Origin: Roseobacter sp.
GTDB taxonomy: Bacteria; Pseudomonadota; Alphaproteobacteria; Rhodobacterales; Rhodobacteraceae
DNA length: 37,157 bases
NCBI GenBank assembly: GCA_024636475.1
Contig: JAGXHA010000060.1
Span: 1 to 37,157, forward strand
Direction: 5' to 3'
Under the pieces are notes generated by a model. The model was not told the DNA's origin and made no database searches. It worked only from the letters and a program-made list of their open reading frames with translations. Positions 7,999 through 17,820 of this stretch are shown here, piece after piece. Numbering within the stretch: the stretch's first letter is position 1; each line of letters opens with the position of its first letter. The translations under genes were made by a program, and so were the position numbers.

Positions 7999-8750
7999 AA
8001 TTTTTTATCCTCTCTAGCGCGGGTTTCGGTCAAGGGCCAGTCCGGGGCCATCTTTAGCGGCAAAGGGTCAGCCAAAGTCACTTCCTGGGGGGTAATATGG
8101 GTCCCGATGACCAGTGTTTCCAGCCCGGCTAGGCGTGCGTCTGCAAAAGCAGCGGCATATCCAGGGTCGATGTCGGTCGCGACGGCCAAACCTGTGCAAT
8201 CTGTGCGCTGCACCAGATATAAAAGGATAGCGCGGTGGCCCAAGCGTGCCATCGCCGCAAGGTCGCGTAGATGTTTAGCGCCGCGTTTGGTGACGCTGTC
8301 GGGGAATTCGGCCAAACCGGGGCTGCGCGACAATGTTGCGGACTTTACCTCGACATACGCATCAGGACGTCCCGGTTCCGTTAACAAAAAGTCGATTCGG
8401 GAATTCTCGCCATACTTCACCTCGGGACGTATGGTGCCGTAATCCGACAAGGCACCAACCTTGCGCGCTTCTAGCGCGGCTTTTATCGCCCGGTTCGGTA
8501 CAGAGGTGTCAACGCCCGTGAAATGCCCATTCTCATGATCGACCAGCCGCCAGCCATAGTTCAGCTTGCGCTTGGGATCGTCGTTCGGTTCAAGCCAAAT
8601 ACGCATGCCCGGCTCGGCCAGTCCCATCATTGATCCGGGGTTGGCGCAATGCGCCGTAACCTCGCGGCCACCCTCTAGCGTACAATCGGCCAGAAAGCGT
8701 TTGTAGCGACGGATCAGGCGGGCGGGAACAAGTTCGGTTTGAAAGCGCAT
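7995..8750 (-). CDS. sfsA: DNA/RNA nuclease SfsA
   Basis: The start chosen gives MRFQTELVPARLIRRYKRFLADC, the standard SfsA N-terminus, and a 251-residue protein; an upstream ATG at 8771 adds seven unlikely residues. The N-terminal OB-like part contains CANPGSM. The C-terminal PD-(D/E)xK-like core has SRIDFLL and AYVEVKSATL. SfsA was named for stimulating sugar fermentation genes in E. coli and is now regarded as a nuclease-like nucleic-acid-binding protein; its physiological role is unsettled. It heads a two-gene operon with map. Confidence 0.92.
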   Translation of the reverse strand: MRFQTELVPARLIRRYKRFLADCTLEGGREVTAHCANPGSMMGLAEPGMRIWLEPNDDPKRKLNYGWRLVDHENGHFTGVDTSVPNRAIKAALEARKVGALSDYGTIRPEVKYGENSRIDFLLTEPGRPDAYVEVKSATLSRSPGLAEFPDSVTKRGAKHLRDLAAMARLGHRAILLYLVQRTDCTGLAVATDIDPGYAAAFADARLAGLETLVIGTHITPQEVTLADPLPLKMAPDWPLTETRAREDKKL

Positions 8751-8798
8751 GGGCTGTGACCTATACGTCATTCAACGCCCCCTCAAGGAGACAGGTCA

Positions 8799-9518
8799 AT
8801 GTCAAACCCCACAGCCGCCATGATTGTCATTGGCGATGAAATCCTGTCGGGGCGCACCCGCGATTCCAACATGAACCATTTGGCAGGACAACTGACCAGC
8901 GTCGGCATTGACCTTAAAGAGGTGCGGATGATTGGCGACGAATCTGCCACCATCATCGCCGCAGTACAGGCGCTGTCGAAAATATATGACAGCGTGTTCA
9001 CCAGTGGCGGCATCGGCCCGACCCATGATGACATCACGGCGGATTGCATTGCGGCGGCGTTCAACAAAAATATCGATGTCCGCGATGACGCCCGCGCCAT
9101 TCTGGCAACCCACTATGCCAAATCAGGTACCGAGTTGAACGAGGCACGCCTGCGCATGGCGCGTATCCCCGATGATGCGACCCTGATCGAGAACCCCGTT
9201 TCTGCCGCTCCCGGATTCAAGCTGGAAAACGTGCATGTCATGGCCGGTGTCCCGTCGGTGTTCGAGGCGATGGTCGCCAGCGTTCTGCCGACACTGACTG
9301 GTGGTGCGCCCTTGATCAGCAGCACCGTGCGCATTGATCGCGGCGAGGGCGATATTGCGGGGCCATTGGGACAAGTGGCAAAGGACCATCCGGCGTTGTT
9401 GATTGGGTCTTACCCGTTCCAGAAAGACGGCAAATACGGCGCGAACATCGTGATCCGGGGCGTTGACCCCGTCGAGATCAACAAGGCCGTGCAAAAGCTG
9501 GAAGCCGCTTTTCCATGA
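8799..9518 (+). CDS. CinA N-terminal-like / MoCF-fold molybdopterin-binding domain protein
   Basis: The 239-residue protein has the MoCF (MogA/CinA-N) fold: IGDEILSGRTRDSN near residue 11, FTSGGIGPTHDDITAD near residue 67, and HVMAGVPSVF later. It lacks the C-terminal nicotinamide-nucleotide amidohydrolase domain of full-length CinA. CinA-type MoCF domains have been linked to ADP-ribose/CoA pyrophosphatase activity, but a function cannot be assigned to this stand-alone form from sequence. It opens a plus-strand operon and overlaps the following GNAT gene by 4 bp. Confidence 0.85.
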   Translation: MSNPTAAMIVIGDEILSGRTRDSNMNHLAGQLTSVGIDLKEVRMIGDESATIIAAVQALSKIYDSVFTSGGIGPTHDDITADCIAAAFNKNIDVRDDARAILATHYAKSGTELNEARLRMARIPDDATLIENPVSAAPGFKLENVHVMAGVPSVFEAMVASVLPTLTGGAPLISSTVRIDRGEGDIAGPLGQVAKDHPALLIGSYPFQKDGKYGANIVIRGVDPVEINKAVQKLEAAFP

Positions 9519-10228
9519 CCGCTGACTTGGTCCAACTCTACGAAGTTATCGACCAGACATGGCCCGCTGCGCGGCGTTGGACAGAAAACGGCTGGACCTT
9601 GCGCGACGGCCAAGGTGGCGGCAAGCGCGTGTCGGCCGCATCAATCGCTGACCCCGGTGCCGAGATAGCCCAAGCCGAAGACGCAATGCGCGCTATGGGC
9701 CAGAAACCTTTGTTTATGCTGCGCCAGGGCGATGATGCGTTGGACCAAGCACTTGAATCGCGCGAATATCGCGTGGTTGATCCGGTGAACCTCTATGGTT
9801 TGCCGATTGAAAAGTTGACCGACATTCCGATCCCGCCAGTGACCGCATTTGAAATATGGGAGCCTCTGGCAATCATGCTGGAAATCTGGGCCAAGGGCGG
9901 CGTTGGACCAGACAGGATCAACGTGATGCACCGTGCCGCGCATAAAACCGCGATACTGTCGCGCTGGAAAGAAAAACCCGGTGGCGTGGCCTTTGCTGCA
10001 ATCCACGATGGCATTTGCATGGTTCACGCGGTTGAGGTGTTGGAACATCAGCGCGGCATGGGCGTAGGGAAATGGATGATGCGCCGTGCAGCCATATGGG
10101 CGCAGGCGCAAGGTGCCACCCAAATGGCGGTTCTTTGCACAAAGGCAAACGAGCCCGCAAACCGATTCTATCAGGGTCTGGGCTTTGTCAAAATGGGCGA
10201 CTATCATTATCGGCAATCTGTTGAGTGA
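9515..10228 (+). CDS. GNAT-family N-acetyltransferase
   Basis: The 237-residue protein has a poorly conserved N-terminal half and a recognisable C-terminal GNAT domain. The acetyl-CoA pyrophosphate loop region is HQRGMGVGKWMMRRA, followed by ANEPANRFYQGLGFVKMGDYHYR, the typical family ending. The substrate is unknown. The ATG overlaps the stop of the CinA-like gene, and the AhpD-like gene starts 12 bp downstream behind a good AAGGAG site. Confidence 0.85.
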   Translation: MTADLVQLYEVIDQTWPAARRWTENGWTLRDGQGGGKRVSAASIADPGAEIAQAEDAMRAMGQKPLFMLRQGDDALDQALESREYRVVDPVNLYGLPIEKLTDIPIPPVTAFEIWEPLAIMLEIWAKGGVGPDRINVMHRAAHKTAILSRWKEKPGGVAFAAIHDGICMVHAVEVLEHQRGMGVGKWMMRRAAIWAQAQGATQMAVLCTKANEPANRFYQGLGFVKMGDYHYRQSVE

Positions 10229-10240
10229 AGGAGCCATAAG

Positions 10241-10810
10241 ATGGCCAACGACGCCCCTACCGCCCTTAATTTGCCGATGGTCGATCCGCTGCCCGAAGCG
10301 ACGCAAAAATACTTTGACGTCTGTCAGGACAAGTTGGGGATGATCCCCAATGTGTTGCAGGCTTATGCCTTTGATGTCGGCAAGCTGAACGCCTTCACGG
10401 CGATGTACAATGATATCATGCTGGGCGATTCAAACCTGTCCAAGCTTGAGCGCGAAATGATCGCTGTCGTCGTGTCTTCCGTGAACAAATGTTACTACTG
10501 CCTGACTGCCCATGGCGCGGCTGTGCGCCAACTTTCGGGCAACCCCATTCTGGGAGAGCAGATGGTGATGAACTGGCGCGTTGCCGATCTGGATGCACGG
10601 CAATGGGCAATGCTTGAGTTTGCGGAAAGTCTGACGGTGGCCAGCGCCAAAACTACCGAAAGCGACCGCCAAGGCCTGCGTGATGTGGGCTTTACCGACC
10701 GCGATATCTTCGACATCGCGTCAGTTGCGGGGTTCTTCAACATGACCAACCGCGTTGCAAGCGCTACCAATATGCGGCCCAACGACGCTTATCACGCGCA
10801 ATCCAGATGA
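10241..10810 (+). CDS. AhpD-like / carboxymuconolactone-decarboxylase-fold peroxidase-related protein
   Basis: The 189-residue protein has the AhpD active-site arrangement Cys84-x-x-Cys87-x-x-x-His91 within VNKCYYCLTAHGAAVR, preceded by SKLEREMIAVVVSS. This matches the 'uncharacterised peroxidase-related enzyme' branch of the AhpD/CMD family, which uses the two cysteines for thiol redox chemistry. A peroxidase or disulfide-reducing role is inferred. Its stop overlaps the start of the OmpA-like gene (ATGA). Confidence 0.87.
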   Translation: MANDAPTALNLPMVDPLPEATQKYFDVCQDKLGMIPNVLQAYAFDVGKLNAFTAMYNDIMLGDSNLSKLEREMIAVVVSSVNKCYYCLTAHGAAVRQLSGNPILGEQMVMNWRVADLDARQWAMLEFAESLTVASAKTTESDRQGLRDVGFTDRDIFDIASVAGFFNMTNRVASATNMRPNDAYHAQSR

Positions 10811-11733
10811 TCTGGCGCTCAGGCCTTGTCTGTTTGGCTTTGGCAACGCAGGCGGGGGCCGTGGAATTGTCACTGCCCCAGTCCGCGCGCCAGACGGTCA
10901 CGCGCAACACTGCACCTGACATCTATACCGCGCCGATCAGCCCGTTTCAGGACGGTGCGCTTGAAACCGTGACCGTCGAAGGCACCGTTGCCCGATCGGC
11001 CTGGCGCATTGATGCTTTGAGCCTCACACCATTGCAAGTATTGCGCCCGCTTCGGTCGCAGCTTGAGGCCGCAGGATACCAGATTGTCCTTGATTGCAGC
11101 GCGGTGTCCTGCGGTGGGTTTGACTTTCGATTTGCCGTTGAAACGCTGCCCGGCCCGAACATGTATGTCAACATTCGCGCCTATCAGTATGTAACCGCCA
11201 TCAAGGGGCCTTTGGCAGACCCCACAGATGTTGTCACCGTGTTTGCCAGCACCGCATCGTCTTCTGCCTATGTGCAGATCATTCAAGCCGGGGCTGCCAG
11301 TGCTCAGTCAGATCCGGTCGCCAGCGCGCAGACTGCGCCGGTTGATGTCGGGGAAAACGGGCTGGCGGCAAATCTGCTTGAGCGTGGACATGTGGTGTTG
11401 TCAGGGTTGGACTTCACGTCGGGGACGGCTGCGTTGGGCGATTCGAGCATCGGCGCGCTTGCCGGTCTGGCGACGTTCCTCAAGGAGCAGCCGACTTTGC
11501 GGATCGTACTTGTGGGCCATACCGACAGTGATGGCGGGCTTGACCCCAATATCGCGTTGTCGCGCAACCGTGCTGGTGCTGTGCGTCAACGGTTGCTGGA
11601 AAAATATGACATTCCGCCGGCCCAGGTCGAAGCACAGGGCGTGGGCTATCTTGCTCCGGTTGCGTCCAACCTGACCGCACAAGGGCGCGAGGCAAATCGC
11701 CGGGTCGAGGCTGTTTTGCTCTCGCAGGACTGA
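10807..11733 (+). CDS. exported OmpA-family protein
   Basis: The 308-residue protein starts with a Sec signal (IWRSGLVCLALATQAGA, cleavage near residue 18). A central domain of unknown type carries a probable disulfide pair (LDCSAVSCGGFDF). The C-terminal OmpA/MotB peptidoglycan-binding domain spans about 200-308, with LVGHTDSDGG, LSRNRAGAVRQRL and NRRVEAVL. It has no lipobox, so it is probably a soluble periplasmic or cell-wall-tethered protein. It ends the CinA-like/GNAT/AhpD-like/OmpA operon. Confidence 0.87.
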   Translation: MIWRSGLVCLALATQAGAVELSLPQSARQTVTRNTAPDIYTAPISPFQDGALETVTVEGTVARSAWRIDALSLTPLQVLRPLRSQLEAAGYQIVLDCSAVSCGGFDFRFAVETLPGPNMYVNIRAYQYVTAIKGPLADPTDVVTVFASTASSSAYVQIIQAGAASAQSDPVASAQTAPVDVGENGLAANLLERGHVVLSGLDFTSGTAALGDSSIGALAGLATFLKEQPTLRIVLVGHTDSDGGLDPNIALSRNRAGAVRQRLLEKYDIPPAQVEAQGVGYLAPVASNLTAQGREANRRVEAVLLSQD

Positions 11734-11750
11734 CCGCGAAAAAAAGAAAA

Positions 11751-11778
11751 CCCCCGCGACCTTCTCAGGTCGTGGGGG
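11751..11778 (-). terminator. intrinsic terminator for the LysR gene
   Basis: CCCCCGCGACC (11751-11761) pairs with GGTCGTGGGGG (11768-11778), with one G-T pair and a 6-base loop. On the minus strand it is followed by TTTTCTTTTTTT, a good U-tract, so it should end transcription from the LysR gene at 11826. The plus strand has no T-run after it, although the hairpin may still stabilise the end of the OmpA operon transcript. Confidence 0.8.
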
Positions 11779-11825
11779 CACTCAAATCAGGTCGAAAAAG
11801 TCACCGCAAGAAAGTGGCGTTACCT

Positions 11826-12731
11826 TTACCACTCGGTCGGGCCTTTGTCGGCAAAGGCGTGGACCAAAAAATCGATAAAAGCGCGCACTTTCGGCTGCGT
11901 AAAGCGGCCTGGAGGGTAAACAGCGTAAATACCCTGGGTTTCGAGCGGGAGCTCGGGAATGGCATCTTCGACCAGACCTTTTTCCATCGCGTCGGCATAT
12001 AAAAAGCTCGGCAGGTAAGCGATGCCAAGCCCCGAAATCGCAGCGTTCAACAGTGATTGCCCGTCATTGACCGACAGCCAGCCTGCGGTGCGTACCTGAC
12101 GTTTTTCACCTGAAGGCGAGGTCAGCTTCCACATGTTCCCGCTGGATTGGTTTGAATAATGCAGCAGCTTGTGATCGTTCAGATCGTCGATCTTTTCGGG
12201 GCGGCCATATTTTTCAAAATACCCTGGTGACGCAATCATGCGTTTGGTGGTTTCCGTCAGTTTCCGGGCCCGCAACGTGCTGTCTTCCAGCTCTCCGATC
12301 CGCACGGCCATGTCGAAACCTTCGCTGATCAGTTCAACATAACGGTTGTTCAGCACCATGTTGACGGTGATGTCAGGGAATTCTTCAAGGAAACCCGAAA
12401 GCGCAGGGGACAGGTGGTTGACCCCGAAATCTGTCGCAACCGAGATCCGCAGCAAGCCGGATGGCGCTGATTGCATCGAGGTGACCAGCGCATCCGCTTC
12501 ACCTGCATCATTCAGAACGCGGCGGGCGCGGTCGTAATAAGCAAGGCCAATTTCGGTCGGGCTGACCCGCCGCGTGGTGCGGTTTAGCAACCGTGCCCCA
12601 AGGCGCGCCTCGAGCGACGATACATGTTTGGATACGGCGGACTTCGAGATGCCCATTTTCTTGGCGGCATCTGTGAAACCACCTTGATCCACGACTGTGG
12701 CGAAGGCTTCCATTTCTGTCAGGCGGTCCAT
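11826..12731 (-). CDS. LysR-family transcriptional regulator (CrgA-like)
   Basis: The ATG at 12731 has an AAAGGGGA Shine-Dalgarno sequence and gives MDRLTEMEAFATVVDQGGF, the usual LysR start, for a 301-residue protein. A further in-frame extension upstream looks non-coding. The winged HTH spans about 1-60 (SKSAVSKHVSSLEARLGARLLNRTTRRV) and is followed by a periplasmic-binding-protein-like effector domain of the CrgA/PA2220 type. The inducer is unknown. The nearest candidate target is the FadH-like gene upstream on the same strand, or a distant gene. A palindrome AACAATTGTT at 12855-12864 lies in its leader. Confidence 0.92.
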   Translation of the reverse strand: MDRLTEMEAFATVVDQGGFTDAAKKMGISKSAVSKHVSSLEARLGARLLNRTTRRVSPTEIGLAYYDRARRVLNDAGEADALVTSMQSAPSGLLRISVATDFGVNHLSPALSGFLEEFPDITVNMVLNNRYVELISEGFDMAVRIGELEDSTLRARKLTETTKRMIASPGYFEKYGRPEKIDDLNDHKLLHYSNQSSGNMWKLTSPSGEKRQVRTAGWLSVNDGQSLLNAAISGLGIAYLPSFLYADAMEKGLVEDAIPELPLETQGIYAVYPPGRFTQPKVRAFIDFLVHAFADKGPTEW

Positions 12732-13083
12732 TGCCGTCCCCTTTTCAATGATCTGCGTTGGGAATTGTATGAAGGCCAATTCAGGCAGGATCACGGCAGG
12801 GGTGGGACAGTAGCAAGGTAATTGCGAGGATCGTTCGCGGCAGGGAAACATTGAAACAATTGTTGGTTTTGGGCCGCTTTAAATCCAGCGCACCACTCTT
12901 AGGACGATAAATATCAGCGCGGCCAGCCAGAGCCGGTAAGACGGGTATCTAGGTGAACTGACGATGTCCCATCGGCATAAGAAAGCCCGGAGCTAGAACT
13001 AACACACTCAATCTTTTGACAGGCCGCGCCTGATGCGCAAGCGGTGCATCAGCCAATGATGGGCGGTGCGCCCACCTTTCCTG
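12732..13083. other. 352-bp intergenic stretch without a supported gene
   Basis: Between the LysR start and the fadH-like stop I find no RBS-preceded reading frame. A start-less minus-strand frame encodes a short hydrophobic tail (LWLAALIFIVLRVV) and may be a gene remnant. Two small hairpins lie just downstream of the fadH-like stop: CTGATGC/GCATCAG (13030-13052) and TGGGC/GCCCA (13060-13074). Neither has a U-tract, so they are weak terminator candidates. The palindrome AACAATTGTT at 12855-12864 could be a LysR site. Confidence 0.5.
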
Positions 13084-15156
<2,073 letters not shown>

Positions 15157-15262
15157 TTAAGCCTGCTTGCCTGTCACGCACAACGCTGCGTAAGCCAATA
15201 TACATGCGGACGGATTTTGTGCTAACTCCGCACGGAACCAACCCAATCCAAAGGCCCGCCCC

Positions 15263-15754
15263 ATGACCCCAGAAGAAATCGCAAAACTGCCCTACCGCCG
15301 CTGTGTTGGCGTGATGCTGGTCAATGCAGATGGCCATGTCTTTGTCGGTCAACGGGCAGATCGCGATCAGGATGCCTGGCAAATGCCCCAAGGTGGCATT
15401 GAAAAAGGCGAACACGCCGAGATCGCAGCCCTGCGCGAGCTTGAGGAAGAAACCGGCATCTCGCCCGATGCAGTGTCGGTGGTGACCCAGACCGAAGGTT
15501 GGCTGCCCTACGATCTGCCCCACGATCTGGTGCCCAACATCTGGAAAGGCCGCTATCGCGGGCAAGAGCAGAAATGGTTTCTGCTGCGCTTCCACGGGTC
15601 CGATGACAAGATCAACCTAGAGACCGAGCATCAAGAGTTCTCAGAGTGGCGCTGGCTTCCTGTAGAGGATCTGGTCGACAATATCGTGCCCTTCAAGCGT
15701 GATGTTTACGCTGCTGTTGTGGCGGCGTTTCGGCCGTATTTGGGGTCAGCGTAG
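15263..15754 (+). CDS. rppH: RNA pyrophosphohydrolase (Nudix)
   Basis: The 163-residue protein is a RppH/NudH-type Nudix hydrolase. [11 protein letters not shown] near the start and the complete Nudix box Gx5Ex7RELxEExGI are visible, with Gly44, Glu50, Arg58, Glu59, Glu62, Glu63 and Gly65. [19 protein letters not shown] and FSEWRW are family hallmarks. It converts 5'-triphosphate RNA ends to monophosphate, starting RNase E-dependent decay. Alphaproteobacterial relatives (IalA) also hydrolyse diadenosine polyphosphates. Confidence 0.94.
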   Translation: MTPEEIAKLPYRRCVGVMLVNADGHVFVGQRADRDQDAWQMPQGGIEKGEHAEIAALRELEEETGISPDAVSVVTQTEGWLPYDLPHDLVPNIWKGRYRGQEQKWFLLRFHGSDDKINLETEHQEFSEWRWLPVEDLVDNIVPFKRDVYAAVVAAFRPYLGSA

Positions 15755-15855
15755 ATACTGGGGCCGGTTTTTCTAATAGCCTTTTTTAACATGACGCTTG
15801 CATGCAACGCTGGAGAACGTAGGCTGGACCCTAGAAATTGAGGAGTTCAGCTAGG

Positions 15856-16431
15856 ATGACAATTTATCGGATAGCAGGAGTGGCGGCACTTGTGGCGCTT
15901 TGTGGCGGCGCGGTTGCGGCCAGCCCATTGAAACTGAAACCAGCAGACCCGCAGCCACAAAGCGTGAGCGCGGGGCTGGCCGTCGAGTATGCCTTCCCAA
16001 GCGACGTCAAGTCGCTGCGCGATGCCTATATCGCGCTCGGAATGGGAGCAAAGCCAGGCGAGCCGTTGGCGGACATGAATTATCTAAGTTCCCAAAGCAA
16101 TCCCTCTGCGCTCACTTCGGGGCAGGAAACAATGGTTGCGGCACGGATCAAGGGTTATCTTCGCTTCGACGCGCCAGGCACCTACACGCTGGAGACCTAT
16201 TCAAACGATGGCCTCGAACTGAGCATCGGCGGGAGTGAGGTTGCGAAGGTTGACAAGAAGCGGGGCTGTGACCCGATTGGCGCTGTCGAGGTGAGCGTTC
16301 CGCAAGCGGGCTGGTACGAACTTGAGGCGCTTTACTGGCAACGCAAGGGCGGCAGTTGCCTGATGATGGAGTGGGCAGAACAAGGTGGCGAGTTGAAAAC
16401 AGTGCCCACGGCGGCTTTTGGACGCAACTAG
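15856..16431 (+). CDS. exported protein with a PA14-like domain
   Basis: The ATG at 15856, about 12 bases after GAGGAG, gives a 191-residue protein with a Sec signal ending near AVAAS at about residue 22; a TTG at 15838 is less likely. The middle and C-terminal part carry a PA14-like beta pattern: IKGYLRFDAPGTYTLETYSNDG, LELSIGG, GWYELEALYWQRKGGSCLMMEW. Two cysteines (in KRGCDP and GGSCLM) could form a disulfide. PA14 domains usually bind carbohydrate, so a periplasmic sugar- or wall-binding role is possible but unproven. No partner gene is adjacent. Confidence 0.7.
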   Translation: MTIYRIAGVAALVALCGGAVAASPLKLKPADPQPQSVSAGLAVEYAFPSDVKSLRDAYIALGMGAKPGEPLADMNYLSSQSNPSALTSGQETMVAARIKGYLRFDAPGTYTLETYSNDGLELSIGGSEVAKVDKKRGCDPIGAVEVSVPQAGWYELEALYWQRKGGSCLMMEWAEQGGELKTVPTAAFGRN

Positions 16432-16538
16432 GGCCGATCCATAGGCTTGGGACGGTTTTGAAAGAAGTGGCCTTCGGGCCCACTTCGCCCGATGCTGCGT
16501 TGAGGGCGAATGTCCGCTCCGTCAGGTGCGGCTAAAAA
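16432..16538. repeat. possible degenerate dispersed intergenic repeat
   Basis: On the minus strand this stretch contains AGCGGACATTCGCC, CGCAGCAT and AGTGGGCCCGAAGGCC, which resemble the 'GCGGACATTC...CGCAGC...GGGCCGGAAGC' intergenic repeats I know from roseobacter genomes. Its function is unknown and the match is from memory. Confidence 0.35.
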
Positions 16539-16568
16539 CCTGCCAAAATCAAAGCTGGCTTTGGCAGG
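16539..16568 (-). terminator. intrinsic terminator of the DUF983 gene
   Basis: CCTGCCAAA (16539-16547) pairs perfectly with TTTGGCAGG (16560-16568) around a 12-base loop. On the minus strand TTTTT follows, 20 bp after the stop of the DUF983 gene. Confidence 0.8.
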
Positions 16569-16588
16569 GGTTTGCACCACGAGGGTTT

Positions 16589-16954
16589 TCAAAACCCGTA
16601 TAATCGCGATGCCCATTGTAGTCCGATAAACACACCCTTCACGCGCGGCAAAAGCCAAAGTGCAAGTCCAGTGGCAACGACCATCAACGAAAGCGCGACA
16701 AAGAGCGGGTTCGGGTCATAGTTTGTGTAGATTACTGCAAACAAAGGGAAGATTATCGCGACGACCAGCATTAACGTGAAATAGGCTGGGCCGTCATCAA
16801 CACTGGCATGATGCAGTTCGATCCCGCAGTGATTACAGTTGTCTTTGACCTTCAAATACTTGTGCAGGGTCTTTCCAACTCCGCAAGAGGGGCACTTCAG
16901 CATGAACCCGCGGATGACTGCTTGCTTCTTGTCGCGTTCGTTTTCGTCACTCAT
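16589..16954 (-). CDS. DUF983 family membrane protein
   Basis: The 121-residue protein has the DUF983 pattern: an N-terminal zinc-ribbon-like CPSCGVGKTLHKYLKVKDNCNHCG (four cysteines at about 19-42), then HHASVDDGPAYF, and two hydrophobic helices (about 57-75 and 83-102). Members are common in alphaproteobacteria, often near cytochrome oxidase assembly genes; no oxidase gene is near here and the function is unknown. It appears to be transcribed alone and ends at a good terminator. Confidence 0.87.
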   Translation of the reverse strand: MSDENERDKKQAVIRGFMLKCPSCGVGKTLHKYLKVKDNCNHCGIELHHASVDDGPAYFTLMLVVAIIFPLFAVIYTNYDPNPLFVALSLMVVATGLALWLLPRVKGVFIGLQWASRLYGF

Positions 16955-16955
16955 G

Positions 16956-17191
16956 TCAATTCACTCTCTTAATATAACGCGCTACAGATTTCAGTTCTAA
17001 ATGGCCGGATGGTTTGCGTAAACTACGGTTTCGAGTGTTGTAAATCTCGCGTCTACAACGATCCCGATCATGTCCATTCAGCGGTTTCGCAAGATCCCCA
17101 AAGGTCGTTTGGAAACCACTGTGCTTTGTACGGGTTCCAAAAGCAGACGTCCATTTGGTCAAAGCCAACGGCAGCTTACACCGCAAACCGC
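16956..17191. repeat. intergenic stretch with possible repeat relic
   Basis: On the minus strand the segment around 17116-17150 reads ACGTCTGCTTTTGGAACCC, similar to the 'GTCTGCTTTCGGACC' cores of dispersed alphaproteobacterial intergenic repeats. A minus-strand frame of 82 codons spans it, but its composition and low-complexity content do not look coding. I treat it as non-coding. Confidence 0.25.
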
Positions 17192-17225
17192 AGCTTGGCA
17201 CCACTTATCACCGATTGGCCAAGCT
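17192..17225 (-). terminator. hairpin at the end of the GNAT/adenosine kinase operon
   Basis: AGCTTGGC (17192-17199) pairs with GCCAAGCT (17218-17225), an 8-bp stem touching the stop codon of the GNAT gene. No U-tract follows on the minus strand, so it is a weak or factor-assisted terminator at best. Confidence 0.35.
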
Positions 17226-17817
17226 AGCCAATAATCGGCACACCCGGCCCCGCGTCACGCTCCAGCATCCCGATCAGGCGGGGATCGTCTGCAACCTCGA
17301 TCTGGCGCGCATAGGCGACAAATCCGCTACGCATGTAGAATGACAACGCCTGCGGGCTGTCGATCGTGCAGGTGTGGACGTGGAACCGTTTGATGGGCCG
17401 GGTCCATGCTGTGGTGATCGCATGGTTCATCAGATATCGGCCCGCGCCTGTGCCGATCAGCGCGGGCGTTAAACCGAAGTACATCAGTTCACATTCGCCC
17501 GACTGGCGGAAATCCAGTTCGAGCAATGCCTCGTCCTGCCCGTCTTTGGAAAGGGTGTAAAACGCCACATCAGGGTCGTCCAAGATTGTGCCCAGTTCCG
17601 TATCCGACACCTTGAGCCGCGAAAACCACAGCCAGTCCTGCGCGCCGACGCGGCGAAAGATGTCACGGTACCACTTCAGCGTGGGCGTGATCTTTCGTAA
17701 GGTCACGCCGTCTGGCAAAGCGATTTCGCGCGTTGGTGCCGCTTTGCGCATTTCCAGCAGGGTGACCACCATTGCGATCTTGCCCGCTGGCACGTCGTGA
17801 AATCCGTCACTCAGCAT
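17224..17817 (-). CDS. GNAT-family N-acetyltransferase
   Basis: The 197-residue protein shows GNAT features in its C-terminal half: LMYFGLTPALIGTGAGRYLMNHAI resembles the beta4/acetyl-CoA loop, followed by HVHTCTIDSPQALSFYMRSGFVAY. The substrate is unknown. It starts 3 bp after the adenosine kinase stop, so it is the third gene of a nth-adenosine kinase-GNAT operon. Confidence 0.85.
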   Translation of the reverse strand: MLSDGFHDVPAGKIAMVVTLLEMRKAAPTREIALPDGVTLRKITPTLKWYRDIFRRVGAQDWLWFSRLKVSDTELGTILDDPDVAFYTLSKDGQDEALLELDFRQSGECELMYFGLTPALIGTGAGRYLMNHAITTAWTRPIKRFHVHTCTIDSPQALSFYMRSGFVAYARQIEVADDPRLIGMLERDAGPGVPIIG

Positions 17818-17820
17818 ACG

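Noticed and set aside
7402..8442. 346-codon plus-strand frame antisense to map and sfsA
   Set aside because: It spans two real genes and their junction on the opposite strand; no recognisable domain.
13016..13045. TTGACA that could be a plus-strand -35 box in the 12732-13083 spacer
   Set aside because: No -10-like sequence at a suitable distance and no plus-strand gene downstream.
15755..15800. Possible terminator after rppH (GGGGCCGGTTTTT)
   Set aside because: The T-run is present but no stem longer than a few imperfect pairs precedes it.
16956..17204. 82-codon minus-strand frame upstream of the DUF983 gene
   Set aside because: No Shine-Dalgarno, no known family, and it overlaps a possible intergenic repeat; kept only as a non-coding note.
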